Position numbers and translations under genes: made by a program. Positions 1 through 8,358 of a stretch of 16,910 nt of DNA are shown here, piece by piece. The notes below the pieces were generated by a model. It made no database searches and had not been told where the DNA came from. It saw nothing but the letters and a program-made list of their open reading frames with translations. The DNA is from JBCCRH01 sp039208045 (lineage in GTDB: Bacteria; Bacteroidota; Bacteroidia; Chitinophagales; Saprospiraceae). Numbering within the stretch: the stretch's first letter is position 1; each line of letters begins with the position of its first letter. The stretch lies in assembly GCA_039208045.1 (NCBI GenBank), contig JBCCRH010000075.1, positions 1 through 16,910 on the forward strand, read 5' to 3'.

Positions 1-378
1 AAGTCCGCTTTCGCGATGGCCAAAACAATGGGTGCAGAGCCAAAGCGCTTGATTGAGACTGCCCAGCATTATATCAAAGTACTACTGACGGAAGAGCAAA
101 AATTTGAGCAGGCCGTTGCCTCTCAGAAGCAAAAGCAGATTGGCAGTAAGCAGCAGAAATCAAAGAAAGTAGAAGAGCAAATTAACAACAAGGCGCAGCG
201 GATTAAGCAATTGACCCAAGAGATTGAGGCGCACCAGAAACAGATTGCAGTGCTGAAGAAAGAAATTGCAGATGCTAGCACTAGAGTGGAAACGACTAAA
301 AACGACTTCATTGCGTCTTATAATACGATCGTAACGCAGATTCATACGGATTTGGAAAACATGAAGAAGTATCTGTAA
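1..378 (+). CDS. Coiled-coil protein, 3' part only (5' end outside window)
   Basis: The reading frame is open from the first base of the window to TAA at 376-378, giving at least 125 residues. The ATG at 16 is probably internal, because the frame continues upstream without a stop. The visible part is a highly charged Lys/Gln/Glu-rich helix with heptad-like spacing, almost certainly a coiled coil, ending in a short helical tail. No catalytic motif, signal peptide or membrane segment is visible. It is followed on the same strand by a membrane coiled-coil protein and a solute-binding/OmpA fusion, so it probably belongs to that envelope-associated cluster. I do not recognise the family. A PspA- or TelA-like envelope stress partner is possible but cannot be shown from this fragment. 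Confidence 0.75.
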   Translation, partial: KSAFAMAKTMGAEPKRLIETAQHYIKVLLTEEQKFEQAVASQKQKQIGSKQQKSKKVEEQINNKAQRIKQLTQEIEAHQKQIAVLKKEIADASTRVETTKNDFIASYNTIVTQIHTDLENMKKYL

Positions 379-380
379 TC

Positions 381-422
381 GTCTCGACTGCGCTCGACGC
401 ATGGTCTTGACTGCGCTCGACG
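381..422. repeat. Two-copy 19-bp direct repeat, 23-bp period
   Basis: The 19-bp unit GTCTYGACTGCGCTCGACG occurs at 381-399 and 404-422 with a single mismatch (C/T at its fifth base). Each copy contains a TCGA...TCGA inverted core. The pair fills most of the 75-bp gap between the first two + strand genes. It looks like a dispersed intergenic repeat rather than a terminator, since no U-run follows. The function is unknown. Confidence 0.7.
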
Positions 423-453
423 TAAATAAAGTGAAAAATTATAATTATTTATT

Positions 454-1479
454 ATGAGTATAGAAACAAAACCTAAATCATTTTGGAAGCGCCCAGAAGG
501 GGTGACGGGAATGATTTTCTTGACAGCTCTAATATTGGGGGGCGGTTATTTATTGGCGGTTGGTCTCCCTACGCTGCTTGCGCTTGCGCAAAACACCTTG
601 TACTTGGCGGGGATGTTGTTGGTCTTGGGGGCTGTGGTGTATATGGTGCTTGATCCGAAGGTGCGCAACCTGGTATGGTATGGCTACAAGAGTGTGATGC
701 GGGCTATTACAGGTATGTTTGTCCAACTGGATCCGATTGGTATCTTAAAATCTTACGTGGAGGATTTGCAAGACAATTTGCGGAAGATGAATAAACAGAT
801 CAGCAAGTTGCGGGGACAGATGCACAAGTTGCAAGAGATCATTCACAACAACAAAAAAGAAATTGCTACCAACTTGAATCTAGCGAGCAAGGCGAAATCA
901 AGCAATAAGCAGGCGATGATGATCTTGAAATCGCGTAAGGCGGGCCGCTTGAAAGAGTCCAACTTGAAGCTTGAAGATTTGCATCGCAAAATGGAAGTAC
1001 TCTATCGGGTATTGACAAAGATGTATGAGAACTCTCAAATTTTGAGTGAAGACATTAAAGATCAGGTAGCCCTAAAAGAGCAAGAGCGTAAGATTATTCA
1101 TACGAGCAACTCGGCTATGAAATCAGCCATGAGCGTAATTTCTGGCGATCCCGACAAGCGTGCGATGTTTGATATGGCGATGGAGGCGGTAGCGGACGAT
1201 GTAGCGAGCAAGGTAGGGGAGATGGAGCGCTTCATGGAGATGTCGGCTAGCTTTATGGATAGCGTCGATTTACAGAATGGTATTTTTGAAGAGGAAGGCT
1301 TGAAGATGTTAGAAAAGTGGGAGCGCGAGGGAGTTTCTTTGCTACTTGGTGAGGAGAAAGAGAACCTGTTGATTCAAGCGAATAGTGAAACCGATGTGTT
1401 AGACCTGGATGCTCCGATCAGAGAGCCGATCCGAGAGGCGAACCACAGAAACCAATATGATAACTTTTTTGAAAACTAA
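454..1479 (+). CDS. Two-TM membrane protein with long coiled coil
   Basis: This is a 341-residue protein with two adjacent hydrophobic segments (about residues 18-42 and 47-66). A long charged helical region follows (about 98-215) with coiled-coil character. After that comes a Met/Glu-rich helical part (about 225-300) and a polar C-terminal tail ending in FFEN. There is no signal peptide, so both helices probably sit in the inner membrane as a hairpin with the coiled coil in the cytoplasm. The C-terminal helices recall PspA/IM30-type proteins in general character, but no diagnostic motif is seen and I do not assign a family. The ATG at 454 follows an AT-rich stretch typical of Bacteroidota starts. 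It lies 75 bp after the coiled-coil gene and only 9 bp before the solute-binding/OmpA gene, so these are probably co-transcribed. Confidence 0.85.
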   Translation: MSIETKPKSFWKRPEGVTGMIFLTALILGGGYLLAVGLPTLLALAQNTLYLAGMLLVLGAVVYMVLDPKVRNLVWYGYKSVMRAITGMFVQLDPIGILKSYVEDLQDNLRKMNKQISKLRGQMHKLQEIIHNNKKEIATNLNLASKAKSSNKQAMMILKSRKAGRLKESNLKLEDLHRKMEVLYRVLTKMYENSQILSEDIKDQVALKEQERKIIHTSNSAMKSAMSVISGDPDKRAMFDMAMEAVADDVASKVGEMERFMEMSASFMDSVDLQNGIFEEEGLKMLEKWEREGVSLLLGEEKENLLIQANSETDVLDLDAPIREPIREANHRNQYDNFFEN

Positions 1480-1488
1480 AATTAACTT

Positions 1489-3069
1489 ATGGCAACCAGG
1501 CGATTAACCACTTTTTCCAAATTTTTAATAGCACTGCTGGTAGTAGGGGGCGTTTATGCGGGATTTCGCTACTTGCAGGGTACCGGTGCGTTAGACTCAA
1601 TTACTGGCGAACAGACAGGTAACAATACTGAATCGCCAAAACCAAATAACTCTACTACAAGCAATAGCGTTAGTGATGATGTGATTAATATTGGAGTGGT
1701 GACTTGGGGGGGCTATGCTGGTGGACAATACTTCAACGAAGGGTTTGAAGCTACTCAGCAATCTAGGTATTACAAAGACTATGGTCTAGAAGTAGCGTTT
1801 AAGGTACTAGATGATTTTGATGCTTCGCGCAATGCCTTCCGCTCTGGTGATGTTGATCTGCTCTGGACAACTATTGATGCTTTTCCGACAGAAGTAAATG
1901 GCTTACAGGATTTTGATCCAGTGATTGTGTTTCAAGCAGACTGGTCGCGCGGGGGTGATGCTATCGTAGCACGCCGAGGCATTAACAAAGTAGGTGACCT
2001 CAAGGGTAAAAAGGTGGCTGTTGCCGAAATGACGCCTTCTCACTCTTTCTTACTCTGGTTGCTGGATGCTGGGGGCCTGAAGATGAGTGATATTGAAATC
2101 GTGCCGCAATCCAATGCGATTGATGCCGCAGAGGTGTTCAAGAGTCGTAAAGTAGATGCTGCCGTAGTGTGGAGCCCTGATGATATATTGTGTACCAAGG
2201 CAGTACCGGGCTCTCGGATTTTGGAAAGTACGCGCTCGGCTTCGTTTATTATTGCGGACGCTTTTATGGCGAAGCGCTCTTGGGCCGATGCCAATCAAGA
2301 TAAGTTACGGAAGCTGTATGAAGGCTGGATGAAGGGAGCAGCAGAGATTAATACTAGCCCTTCGGCTAAAAAGAAAGCTGCCACTATTCTAGCTCGCGAA
2401 TTTACAGAGCGGGGCGTTGCCCTGACACCTGAAGAGGGCGAGCAGATGATTGAGAATGTGCGCCTAGTTACGCATGGCGACAATAAGAACTTTTTTAAGC
2501 TCAATACCAACTATAAAGGGATTAATGGTGATGAGCTGTATTCGAGAATGGCAGATAGATATACCGAGCTGAACTATATACAAGGTCGCGTTCCGGCCTG
2601 GCGCCAAGTAGCTTACCCTAGTCTGGTCATGAATACTACATTAGCTACGGAGGAGCATTTTGCGGAAGCGACCAAGGCATTTACGAAAGTGGATGAAAAA
2701 GCAGGTGATGCTAAAGAGGCCATTGCGACGAAGCAAGTATCTATCCGATTCCGTACGGCTGAGTTTAAGTTAGACGAAAACGCCAAGTACATCATTGATA
2801 AAGAGTTTGTAGATATTGCCAAAGCCTTTGGTAATGCGCGTATCCGGATTGAGGGTAATACAGATAATCGGGGAGGCAAAGCGGCTAATATTGCGCTTTC
2901 GAAGAAACGGGCGCAGGCCGTGGCAGACTATTTGACGGAGGTACACGGTATGCCTACCAATCGATTTATCGTAGTGGGGAATGGCCCGAATAATCCGGTT
3001 GCTTCTAATACGACTGAGGAGGGGCGTGCGCAGAATCGTAGGACGGAGTTTGAGTTGGTGCGGGAGTAG
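1489..3069 (+). CDS. Membrane-anchored solute-binding domain fused to OmpA C-terminal domain
   Basis: This 526-residue protein starts with an uncleaved-looking N-terminal anchor (about residues 10-28). A low-complexity Asn/Ser/Thr linker (about 41-64) follows. Residues about 66-330 resemble an ABC-type periplasmic solute-binding domain of the NMT1/SsuA-like class: INIGVVTWGGY opening, a KVGDLKGKKVAV segment, and an AAEVFKSRKVDAAVVW segment. From about 413 to the end is an OmpA-like peptidoglycan-binding domain with EGNTDNRGG (455-463), a KKRAQAV.DYL helix and GRAQNRRTEF (512-521). The anchor plus OmpA module should hold the binding domain between inner membrane and cell wall. No permease or ATPase gene is adjacent, so a sensing or structural role is as likely as transport. 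The ligand is unknown. It is the last gene of its + strand cluster, with a hairpin terminator about 120 bp downstream. Confidence 0.88.
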   Translation: MATRRLTTFSKFLIALLVVGGVYAGFRYLQGTGALDSITGEQTGNNTESPKPNNSTTSNSVSDDVINIGVVTWGGYAGGQYFNEGFEATQQSRYYKDYGLEVAFKVLDDFDASRNAFRSGDVDLLWTTIDAFPTEVNGLQDFDPVIVFQADWSRGGDAIVARRGINKVGDLKGKKVAVAEMTPSHSFLLWLLDAGGLKMSDIEIVPQSNAIDAAEVFKSRKVDAAVVWSPDDILCTKAVPGSRILESTRSASFIIADAFMAKRSWADANQDKLRKLYEGWMKGAAEINTSPSAKKKAATILAREFTERGVALTPEEGEQMIENVRLVTHGDNKNFFKLNTNYKGINGDELYSRMADRYTELNYIQGRVPAWRQVAYPSLVMNTTLATEEHFAEATKAFTKVDEKAGDAKEAIATKQVSIRFRTAEFKLDENAKYIIDKEFVDIAKAFGNARIRIEGNTDNRGGKAANIALSKKRAQAVADYLTEVHGMPTNRFIVVGNGPNNPVASNTTEEGRAQNRRTEFELVRE

Positions 3070-3180
3070 GGGGTGGTTGAGAGTTTGGGGGTTTGGGAGT
3101 TTGAGGATTTAGGGGTTTTGGGTGACGGGTGACGGATTGTTGGGGTAGTGGGGAGTGGTTGGTGGTCAGTAGTCAGTAAA
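3070..3180 (+). repeat. G/T-rich, C-poor spacer with G-runs and heptamer tandem duplications
   Basis: The + strand of this intergenic spacer is almost free of C and carries repeated G-runs (for example 3087-3091, 3095-3097, 3112-3115, 3120-3122, 3127-3129, 3142-3145). Two different heptamers are each duplicated in tandem: GGGTGAC (3120-3133) and GTCAGTA (3165-3178). It lies between the OmpA-fusion stop codon and its probable terminator. No ORF or RNA gene is seen. Confidence 0.6.
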
Positions 3181-3186
3181 TACTGG

Positions 3187-3222
3187 AAGTGCATTGTTCG
3201 GCTTGGGTCGGGCAATGCGCTT
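3187..3222 (+). terminator. Probable terminator of the solute-binding/OmpA cluster
   Basis: An RNA stem forms between 3187-3200 and 3209-3222 (AAGTGCATTG... against ...CAATGCGCTT). It includes three G-U wobbles and an 8-nt loop, and a T-rich stretch follows (TTTTGGGTTTT). The wobbles would become A-C mismatches on the other strand, so it fits + strand transcripts better. It sits just before the convergent Uma2 stop codon. Confidence 0.55.
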
Positions 3223-3229
3223 TTGGGTT

Positions 3230-3889
3230 TTATAGGTTTTTGATGAATTGGTGGGTTTGTTTTTTATCGAAAATAATGGGGATCGGAATGGTGAGGCCTT
3301 TTAGCACTTCGCACTTTATCTCGCCGGAATCCGATTTTAGGCGTAATTCATATTGATTATCTTCTAGTATGTATTGCTCTACTTGCTTTTTCTGGGCATT
3401 GACGATCCAGTATTCTTTGACTTTATGGTTTTGATAATCTTCATATTTGATACCTCGATCTCTGCCTGCTGTACTTTTTGATAGTACTTCAACTACAAGA
3501 TCGGGAGCTGGGAAGAACTTTTGACCTTCTTCAAATTTATCTGCTTTTTCGCTAGAGAAGAAACATATATCAGGTTCGTAATCATTTCTAGTAAGTTGAA
3601 TTAGAATTTTCTCGAAACCGACAAAACCTAGATCATTTACAATTGCATAGCCATCAATAATTTTAAATAGATTGCCATTGGCAACATTGTGCTCTTTTCT
3701 AACTGGGGAGTGTATGATTATTTCTCCATTAATGAATTCTGATTTTTCCATTTCAGATACTACCTCATAGAAGTGCAAGCGTTTCTTCTTTTCTTCTTCA
3801 AGAATTCTATTCAGCTCATCTACTAGGCTCTGAGCTTCGGGGTGTCTCACAATAGAAGTAATCAATTCTTTTTTCGCAGCTAGAGTCAT
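3230..3889 (-). CDS. Uma2-family (DUF820) PD-(D/E)xK-fold protein
   Basis: This 219-residue protein has the hallmarks of the Uma2/DUF820 restriction-endonuclease-like family. These are a YEVVSEMEKSEFINGEI strand-turn region (41-57), EPDI (105-108), PDLVVEVLS (129-137) and KYEDYQNHKVKEYWIV (148-163). The conserved acidic residues D107 and E134 and the following Lys are in the expected order, so the nuclease fold looks intact. Biological roles of this family are largely unknown; many copies occur in cyanobacteria and Bacteroidota. An N-terminal helical stretch (about 1-40) precedes the core. It starts at an ATG 47 bp after the stop of the upstream SNF2 gene on the same strand, so it may be read from the same transcript. 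No partner antitoxin gene is seen. Confidence 0.88.
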   Translation of the reverse strand: MTLAAKKELITSIVRHPEAQSLVDELNRILEEEKKKRLHFYEVVSEMEKSEFINGEIIIHSPVRKEHNVANGNLFKIIDGYAIVNDLGFVGFEKILIQLTRNDYEPDICFFSSEKADKFEEGQKFFPAPDLVVEVLSKSTAGRDRGIKYEDYQNHKVKEYWIVNAQKKQVEQYILEDNQYELRLKSDSGEIKCEVLKGLTIPIPIIFDKKQTHQFIKNL

Positions 3890-3936
3890 TCTTTACTAAA
3901 TATTTATCTAAAATTAGTTCTTTTTTCAAAGACTTG

Positions 3937-6900
3937 CTAATCAAACAGCGCCATCAAATCCTCCTTATTTAAGGACTTTAGAATATTTTCATCCGTCTGA
4001 ATAATCTCGGAAGCGATCTTTTTCTTGCGCTCTTGGAGCTTCAGAATCTTCTCTTCGATCGAGTTTTTACAGATGAGCTTGTAGGCAAAAATCTGGTTTT
4101 TCTGACCGATGCGGTGGGTACGGTCGATCGCTTGGGCTTCAACGGCAGGGTTCCACCAGGGGTCGATGATGTAGACGTAGTCGGCTTTGGTGAGATTCAT
4201 GCCAGTGTTTCCAGCTTTGATGCTGATGAGGAAAATTTTGATTTCATCGTTGTTCATAAATTTGTCGACTTCGGCTTGGCGCTTGGTAGTAGAGCCATCT
4301 AGGTAAGCGTACTTGATGCCTCGCTTGTCTAGCTCTTGCCGGACGATGGTGAGTAAGCTTACAAACTGCGAAAAGACCAAGGCATGGTGCTTCTGATCTA
4401 GCGCTTCCTCTAGGTTTTCGAGCAAGGTGTTGATTTTTACGGAATTGGCATTGGCACCCGAAAAAGAAGAATTGACGAGCAGGGGAGAGTTGCACATTTG
4501 CCGCAGGCGGAGTAGACCATCCAGAATTTGGAACTTGGATTGGTTGACTCCTTTTTGCTCAATGGCCTCTTCGATATCCTGCTTAATTTTGGCCTTCAGA
4601 TTTTCGTAGAGGCGGCGCTGGGCCGTTTCCATCTCACAGTAGATGATGGTTTCCGTCTTTTCGGGTAGCTCCTTGGCTACTTGTTCCTTGGTACGGCGCA
4701 GGATGAAGGGGTGGACGAGCTTTCGCAAAAAGGCGGCAGCTTCGGTGTCCCGGTTGTTATCGATAGGGATGGAGAAGTTGTTCTTAAAGCTAGTTTTACC
4801 ACCCAGTAAACCAGGGGAGGTGAAGCTTAATTGGGCAAAAAGATCGAAAGTGTTGTTTTCTATCGGCGTACCCGTCATGGCTAGTTTGTGGCGCGACTGA
4901 AGTACGCGCATCGCTTTGTAGCGCTTGGAGTCTGGATTTTTGATAGCCTGCGATTCGTCCAGCACGATGTAGTTAAACTCGACGTCTTTGAAAATTTGAA
5001 TATCATTAGTTGCCGTATGGTAGGTGGTAATGATGATATTGAAATCGCGTAGACTTTCGAAGTTCCTTGCTCGGTCGGGGCCATGGTGAATCTTGTATTT
5101 TAGTGTTGGGCAAAACTTATCGAGCTCGGCAGCCCAGTTGAATAGCAGGCTTCGCGGAACGATGACCATACACGGGCCATTATCGATTTGATCGGCCAAA
5201 AGGGTAATAACTTGTACTGTTTTTCCCAATCCCATATCATCCGCTAGGATACCTCCAAAACCAGATTCATTTAGGAACTTGAGCCAAGCAAACCCATGCT
5301 TTTGATAATCTCTGAGCGTGGCCGTTACAATGTCGGGCAGCTCATACGTTTTGTTGGTGTCTAATTCTCGCAAGCGCGCCTTTTTCTCGCGCAGTTCTTG
5401 AATAATCTTTTGGTCGTCGATTTCTTCAAATAAGTCTTCCACAATATTGAAGCGATACTTAGAAATCTTCAGCTGCCCTTTCTCCACATCGGCTACCGCC
5501 AAAATCTTGCTAGCTTGCTGTAGCCATTCTTCCGGTAGCATTCCCAGCGAGCCATCTTTGAGCTTTACAAACGATTCCTTATTGCGCAATGCTCGAATCC
5601 AGTCGGCCGTCTTTACCTTCTCTTTTCCAAAAGAAACGCCCGCTTCCACATCAAACCAATCGATACCCGACTTGATATGCATGTAGGTCTCTGCCCGATG
5701 CTTAGAGTACTTGAACTTGCTCAGGTCATTTTGGCCCAACACCTCTATACCCGCCGCTTCACATGCCTCATTAAAATGAATAAACCAATAGTTGTTAATC
5801 ATTTCATTGACACTCAGATAGACATATTCCTGCACTTGAAACTCATTATCGAACTCAGGGTGGGCTTGCTTCAAGAAATTGACTAAAAACGTACGGTCTT
5901 CTTCGTTGACGCGATACAGCTTGTCCTCAACAAAATAGTCTTCCTCCTCAAACGCATTGAAGCTATGGTTTTCGTACTTGATTCGAGGTTCAAATAAGAT
6001 GAAATTGCCTGCTTCACGCAGTAAAATCTGCAAGCGACCATCCGTTAAAGGAGCTTCCTCTAAAAGAAGTTGCTCTGGAACTTCTACCTCAAAATGGTTG
6101 CGCAATTGACTTACTAGGTTGGTTATTTCCTCTTTGCTCGGATTAGTTAGAATCACGGAGTTATACCCATCTGGAAATATTTCCATAAATTCCTGGAAGC
6201 GCGGGTGCGAAAAGAGATAAGCTGTTTTCTTGGTTGAACAAAATACCGTATTGGCATACACAACTTTAGTGTAGTCGAATACTTGTTCGTTATAAGTGAT
6301 ATGCCGTTTGAGGTGTACCATTCCATCAATTACCTCAAAGCTGATCTTACAAACCAAGGGATAAGGGACAAAACTGACTAAGTTGAGCTGAGAAATTTTT
6401 GGAAAATAGGGGTTAATAGAGCCTGCATAGGTGTAGTGATAGATGGTATTGAGCAGGTCAATATTTTCTTCTATCAGTTCTTTGAGTTGGTAGAACTGAT
6501 AATCTGGATTTTCTTCCTGCGTTAGAAAAAATAGTTGCTGGCCTACGGCTTTGATTTTTTCTGGAAATCTTTCTGGTGTTTCGGTTACATTTTTGGAAAG
6601 GTCTTTAATTCCATCCTTGGTTTTGTAAGAGCCTCCTTTTGCGAAGGATAGGGTGAGGAGCTTTTTCGAATTGTTAAGCTTGTAGTCCGGCTCGTTGGCC
6701 CAGATCATCCCGAAACGCTTGGCTCTACCTTCTTCCAGCTGAGCCGTTTCGCGCTTGATAAGTGCTTGGCGTTGTTCTTTTGATTCGACTTGTATATTCT
6801 TGACCGATTGTAGCCAGTTATTGTTAACGATATTTCGTTCTTTCCCAATGGCAGTAATGCCTTGCTCCAATATTTTGATGTGGAAGTACTTTTCGAGCGC

Positions 6901-7659
6901 CTGATCGTTTATTCCCAGTTGTTCTACCAGCTGCGCCCGATATTTTTGATAGTTTTCTGGCATCTTCGATAAATCAAAACGACTCAGTGCTTCGGCAGCG
7001 GCATCTAGGAGGGGCATTTGGTGTTCGCACAATGTCTTCATCGTACGATTGCAGCACAGGCATTTGATATAAACTTCTCCCTCTTCATATTTGAGTCGTA
7101 TCTTTTTCTCTGGCATCCGATAGTAGCTATCTCTGCTACTTATTGTTTTGAGCTCTATTTCTTCGGGAGAGATAAAAGTACCTTCAAAAGTTTCGCCCCA
7201 CATCAATCGATGGTAGCGTCTTAAGCCGTACTTTTGTAAGGCACGGTTTAAGCCAAGACCAAGCGGCAGCAATCGATATTCGCCGCTTTTTTTGCCAGGG
7301 AGCTGATTGGGCAGTTGCTTTTTACCTTCTGGCTGTTCGGCGCGTTTTACTGCATATAAGGATCGTTTATGTGGACTGCGCTTTACCTCTTGTGCAGCAT
7401 ACAGCACTGCTGCTTGATGCCGACAAAACTCTTCTCCACAGGTACAGTCAGATTCTATCACAAAAAACTGACCTTGGTCTATTTTCTCAAAGCGAACCGT
7501 ATATAGCTTTCCAAACTCTAAAACAGTTCCCTCAATGAAGTTTCCTTCAACAGAAAGGCCCAGCACCGCTCTACTCTTCCACAGCCTTTGCCCTTCTATC
7601 ATATCAAAATATTCGTAGTCTTCCTCAAGAAGCTCTTCAATTATGGCAGTTGTAATCAT
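3937..7659 (-). CDS. SNF2-family DNA translocase/helicase with two SWIM zinc motifs
   Basis: This 1240-residue SNF2-type ATPase is of the bacterial RapA/HepA-like superfamily 2 kind. A SWIM-type CxC..CxH finger lies at C72, C74, C79, H81. A second lies at C200, C202, C211, H213. A long poorly conserved middle region (about 220-770) precedes the motor. Motor motifs include LADDMGLGKT (motif I, about 800-809), DESQ (motif II, 901), MTGTPIENN (III), LVFSQF and DGSTTKRQ (IV region), GNTGMNLT (V) and DRTHRIGQ (VI, about 1175-1182), all intact. It should bind and translocate on double-stranded DNA using ATP; its target process is unknown. I chose the ATG at 7659. A longer frame begins with TTG at 7713, but it adds 18 hydrophobic residues and overlaps a good -7 promoter element. 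Uma2 follows 47 bp downstream. Confidence 0.93.
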   Translation of the reverse strand: MITTAIIEELLEEDYEYFDMIEGQRLWKSRAVLGLSVEGNFIEGTVLEFGKLYTVRFEKIDQGQFFVIESDCTCGEEFCRHQAAVLYAAQEVKRSPHKRSLYAVKRAEQPEGKKQLPNQLPGKKSGEYRLLPLGLGLNRALQKYGLRRYHRLMWGETFEGTFISPEEIELKTISSRDSYYRMPEKKIRLKYEEGEVYIKCLCCNRTMKTLCEHQMPLLDAAAEALSRFDLSKMPENYQKYRAQLVEQLGINDQALEKYFHIKILEQGITAIGKERNIVNNNWLQSVKNIQVESKEQRQALIKRETAQLEEGRAKRFGMIWANEPDYKLNNSKKLLTLSFAKGGSYKTKDGIKDLSKNVTETPERFPEKIKAVGQQLFFLTQEENPDYQFYQLKELIEENIDLLNTIYHYTYAGSINPYFPKISQLNLVSFVPYPLVCKISFEVIDGMVHLKRHITYNEQVFDYTKVVYANTVFCSTKKTAYLFSHPRFQEFMEIFPDGYNSVILTNPSKEEITNLVSQLRNHFEVEVPEQLLLEEAPLTDGRLQILLREAGNFILFEPRIKYENHSFNAFEEEDYFVEDKLYRVNEEDRTFLVNFLKQAHPEFDNEFQVQEYVYLSVNEMINNYWFIHFNEACEAAGIEVLGQNDLSKFKYSKHRAETYMHIKSGIDWFDVEAGVSFGKEKVKTADWIRALRNKESFVKLKDGSLGMLPEEWLQQASKILAVADVEKGQLKISKYRFNIVEDLFEEIDDQKIIQELREKKARLRELDTNKTYELPDIVTATLRDYQKHGFAWLKFLNESGFGGILADDMGLGKTVQVITLLADQIDNGPCMVIVPRSLLFNWAAELDKFCPTLKYKIHHGPDRARNFESLRDFNIIITTYHTATNDIQIFKDVEFNYIVLDESQAIKNPDSKRYKAMRVLQSRHKLAMTGTPIENNTFDLFAQLSFTSPGLLGGKTSFKNNFSIPIDNNRDTEAAAFLRKLVHPFILRRTKEQVAKELPEKTETIIYCEMETAQRRLYENLKAKIKQDIEEAIEQKGVNQSKFQILDGLLRLRQMCNSPLLVNSSFSGANANSVKINTLLENLEEALDQKHHALVFSQFVSLLTIVRQELDKRGIKYAYLDGSTTKRQAEVDKFMNNDEIKIFLISIKAGNTGMNLTKADYVYIIDPWWNPAVEAQAIDRTHRIGQKNQIFAYKLICKNSIEEKILKLQERKKKIASEIIQTDENILKSLNKEDLMALFD

Positions 7660-7679
7660 ATATGGTATAATAATTCCCG

Positions 7680-7713
7680 CAAATATACTGACGATTAACT
7701 GTTTTGGCGACAA
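7680..7713 (-). promoter_or_regulatory. Probable Bacteroidota promoter for the SNF2 gene
   Basis: On the - strand TATATTTG (7687-7680) matches the Bacteroidota -7 consensus TAnnTTTG exactly. A TTG (7713-7711) lies 23 nt upstream as a loose -33 element, slightly farther than usual. Transcription would start about 15 nt before the ATG at 7659, which supports that start over the TTG at 7713. Confidence 0.5.
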
Positions 7714-7739
7714 TAATCAGTGTTGGATAATAATAAATT

Positions 7740-8288
7740 ATGGTGCTGCGTTTGCCCAATATGAATGCTAGTTTATACACGCTTTGTTGCCTCTTCTTTG
7801 CCGTAGCCCTTTCGGCACAATCTTACAATACCGCTTTTGGGTTGCGTATGGGGACGGAGTGGGGGTTTACGGCTAAGCAGCGGATCGCCAAAAAGACCAC
7901 GCTAGAGCTAATTGGGCAGTCGAGCTTGCAGCGCGAAGAATTTACACTTACCCTTCTTGCCGAACAACATTTTCCTATTTTATTTCGGCGTTTTAACGTA
8001 TATCTCGGCGGGGGCTTCCACAAAGGCTGGGCTAGCGACCCGCCCATAGAAAATGGCCAGCTGGCCTACGAGCCGTATGAAGATCCGTTTGGACTAAGTA
8101 TTATCATGGGCGCCGAGCTCACCTTAGGGCGCCTAAACGTATCCTACGATTTTAAGCCAGCAATTAATATAGAAGGAGGGCAACGAAATTTTTATTACCA
8201 GACAGGTATTTCTCTACGCTATGTGCTATTCAAACGACGCTGGAAAATCTTCAAGAAAAAAATAAACTGGCGATTTTGGGAAAAATAA
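7740..8288 (+). CDS. Small exported beta-rich (outer-membrane-barrel-like) protein
   Basis: This 182-residue protein has an N-terminal signal peptide (hydrophobic about residues 10-24, cleavage probably after ALSA). The remainder alternates polar and hydrophobic/aromatic residues, with Gly turns such as YLGGGFHKG and motifs of the type LSIIMGAELTLGRLNVSYDFKP. This is the pattern of a small outer-membrane beta-barrel. The C-terminal end is unusually basic and Trp-rich (KRRWKIFKKKINWRFWEK), which is not a normal barrel terminus. I do not recognise a named family. An alternative start is the ATG at 7761, which would shorten the signal peptide n-region but keep its hydrophobic core. It is divergent from the SNF2 gene and upstream of tRNA-His. 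Confidence 0.75.
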   Translation: MVLRLPNMNASLYTLCCLFFAVALSAQSYNTAFGLRMGTEWGFTAKQRIAKKTTLELIGQSSLQREEFTLTLLAEQHFPILFRRFNVYLGGGFHKGWASDPPIENGQLAYEPYEDPFGLSIIMGAELTLGRLNVSYDFKPAINIEGGQRNFYYQTGISLRYVLFKRRWKIFKKKINWRFWEK

Positions 8289-8312
8289 TTTCCACATCTT
8301 GCGGAACTTATT

Positions 8313-8320
8313 TATTTTTG
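8313..8320 (+). promoter_or_regulatory. Possible -7 element for tRNA-His
   Basis: TATTTTTG matches TAnnTTTG. A TSS about 7 nt downstream would give a leader of about 30 nt before the tRNA. No TTG is present at the usual -33 distance, so support is partial. A 13-bp palindrome (GTACAT-T-ATGTAC, 8338-8350) lies in the leader. Confidence 0.4.
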
Positions 8321-8358
8321 CCTCGCTTTAATAAGATGTACATTATGTACAACTAAAT

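Noticed and set aside
4033..5886. Several + strand open frames inside the SNF2 gene
   Set aside because: They lie opposite a protein with intact SNF2 motifs and show no recognisable protein features.
7660..7713. N-terminal extension of the SNF2 protein from a TTG start
   Set aside because: The extra 18 residues are hydrophobic and unlike a cytoplasmic DNA translocase, and they overlap an exact -7 promoter match.
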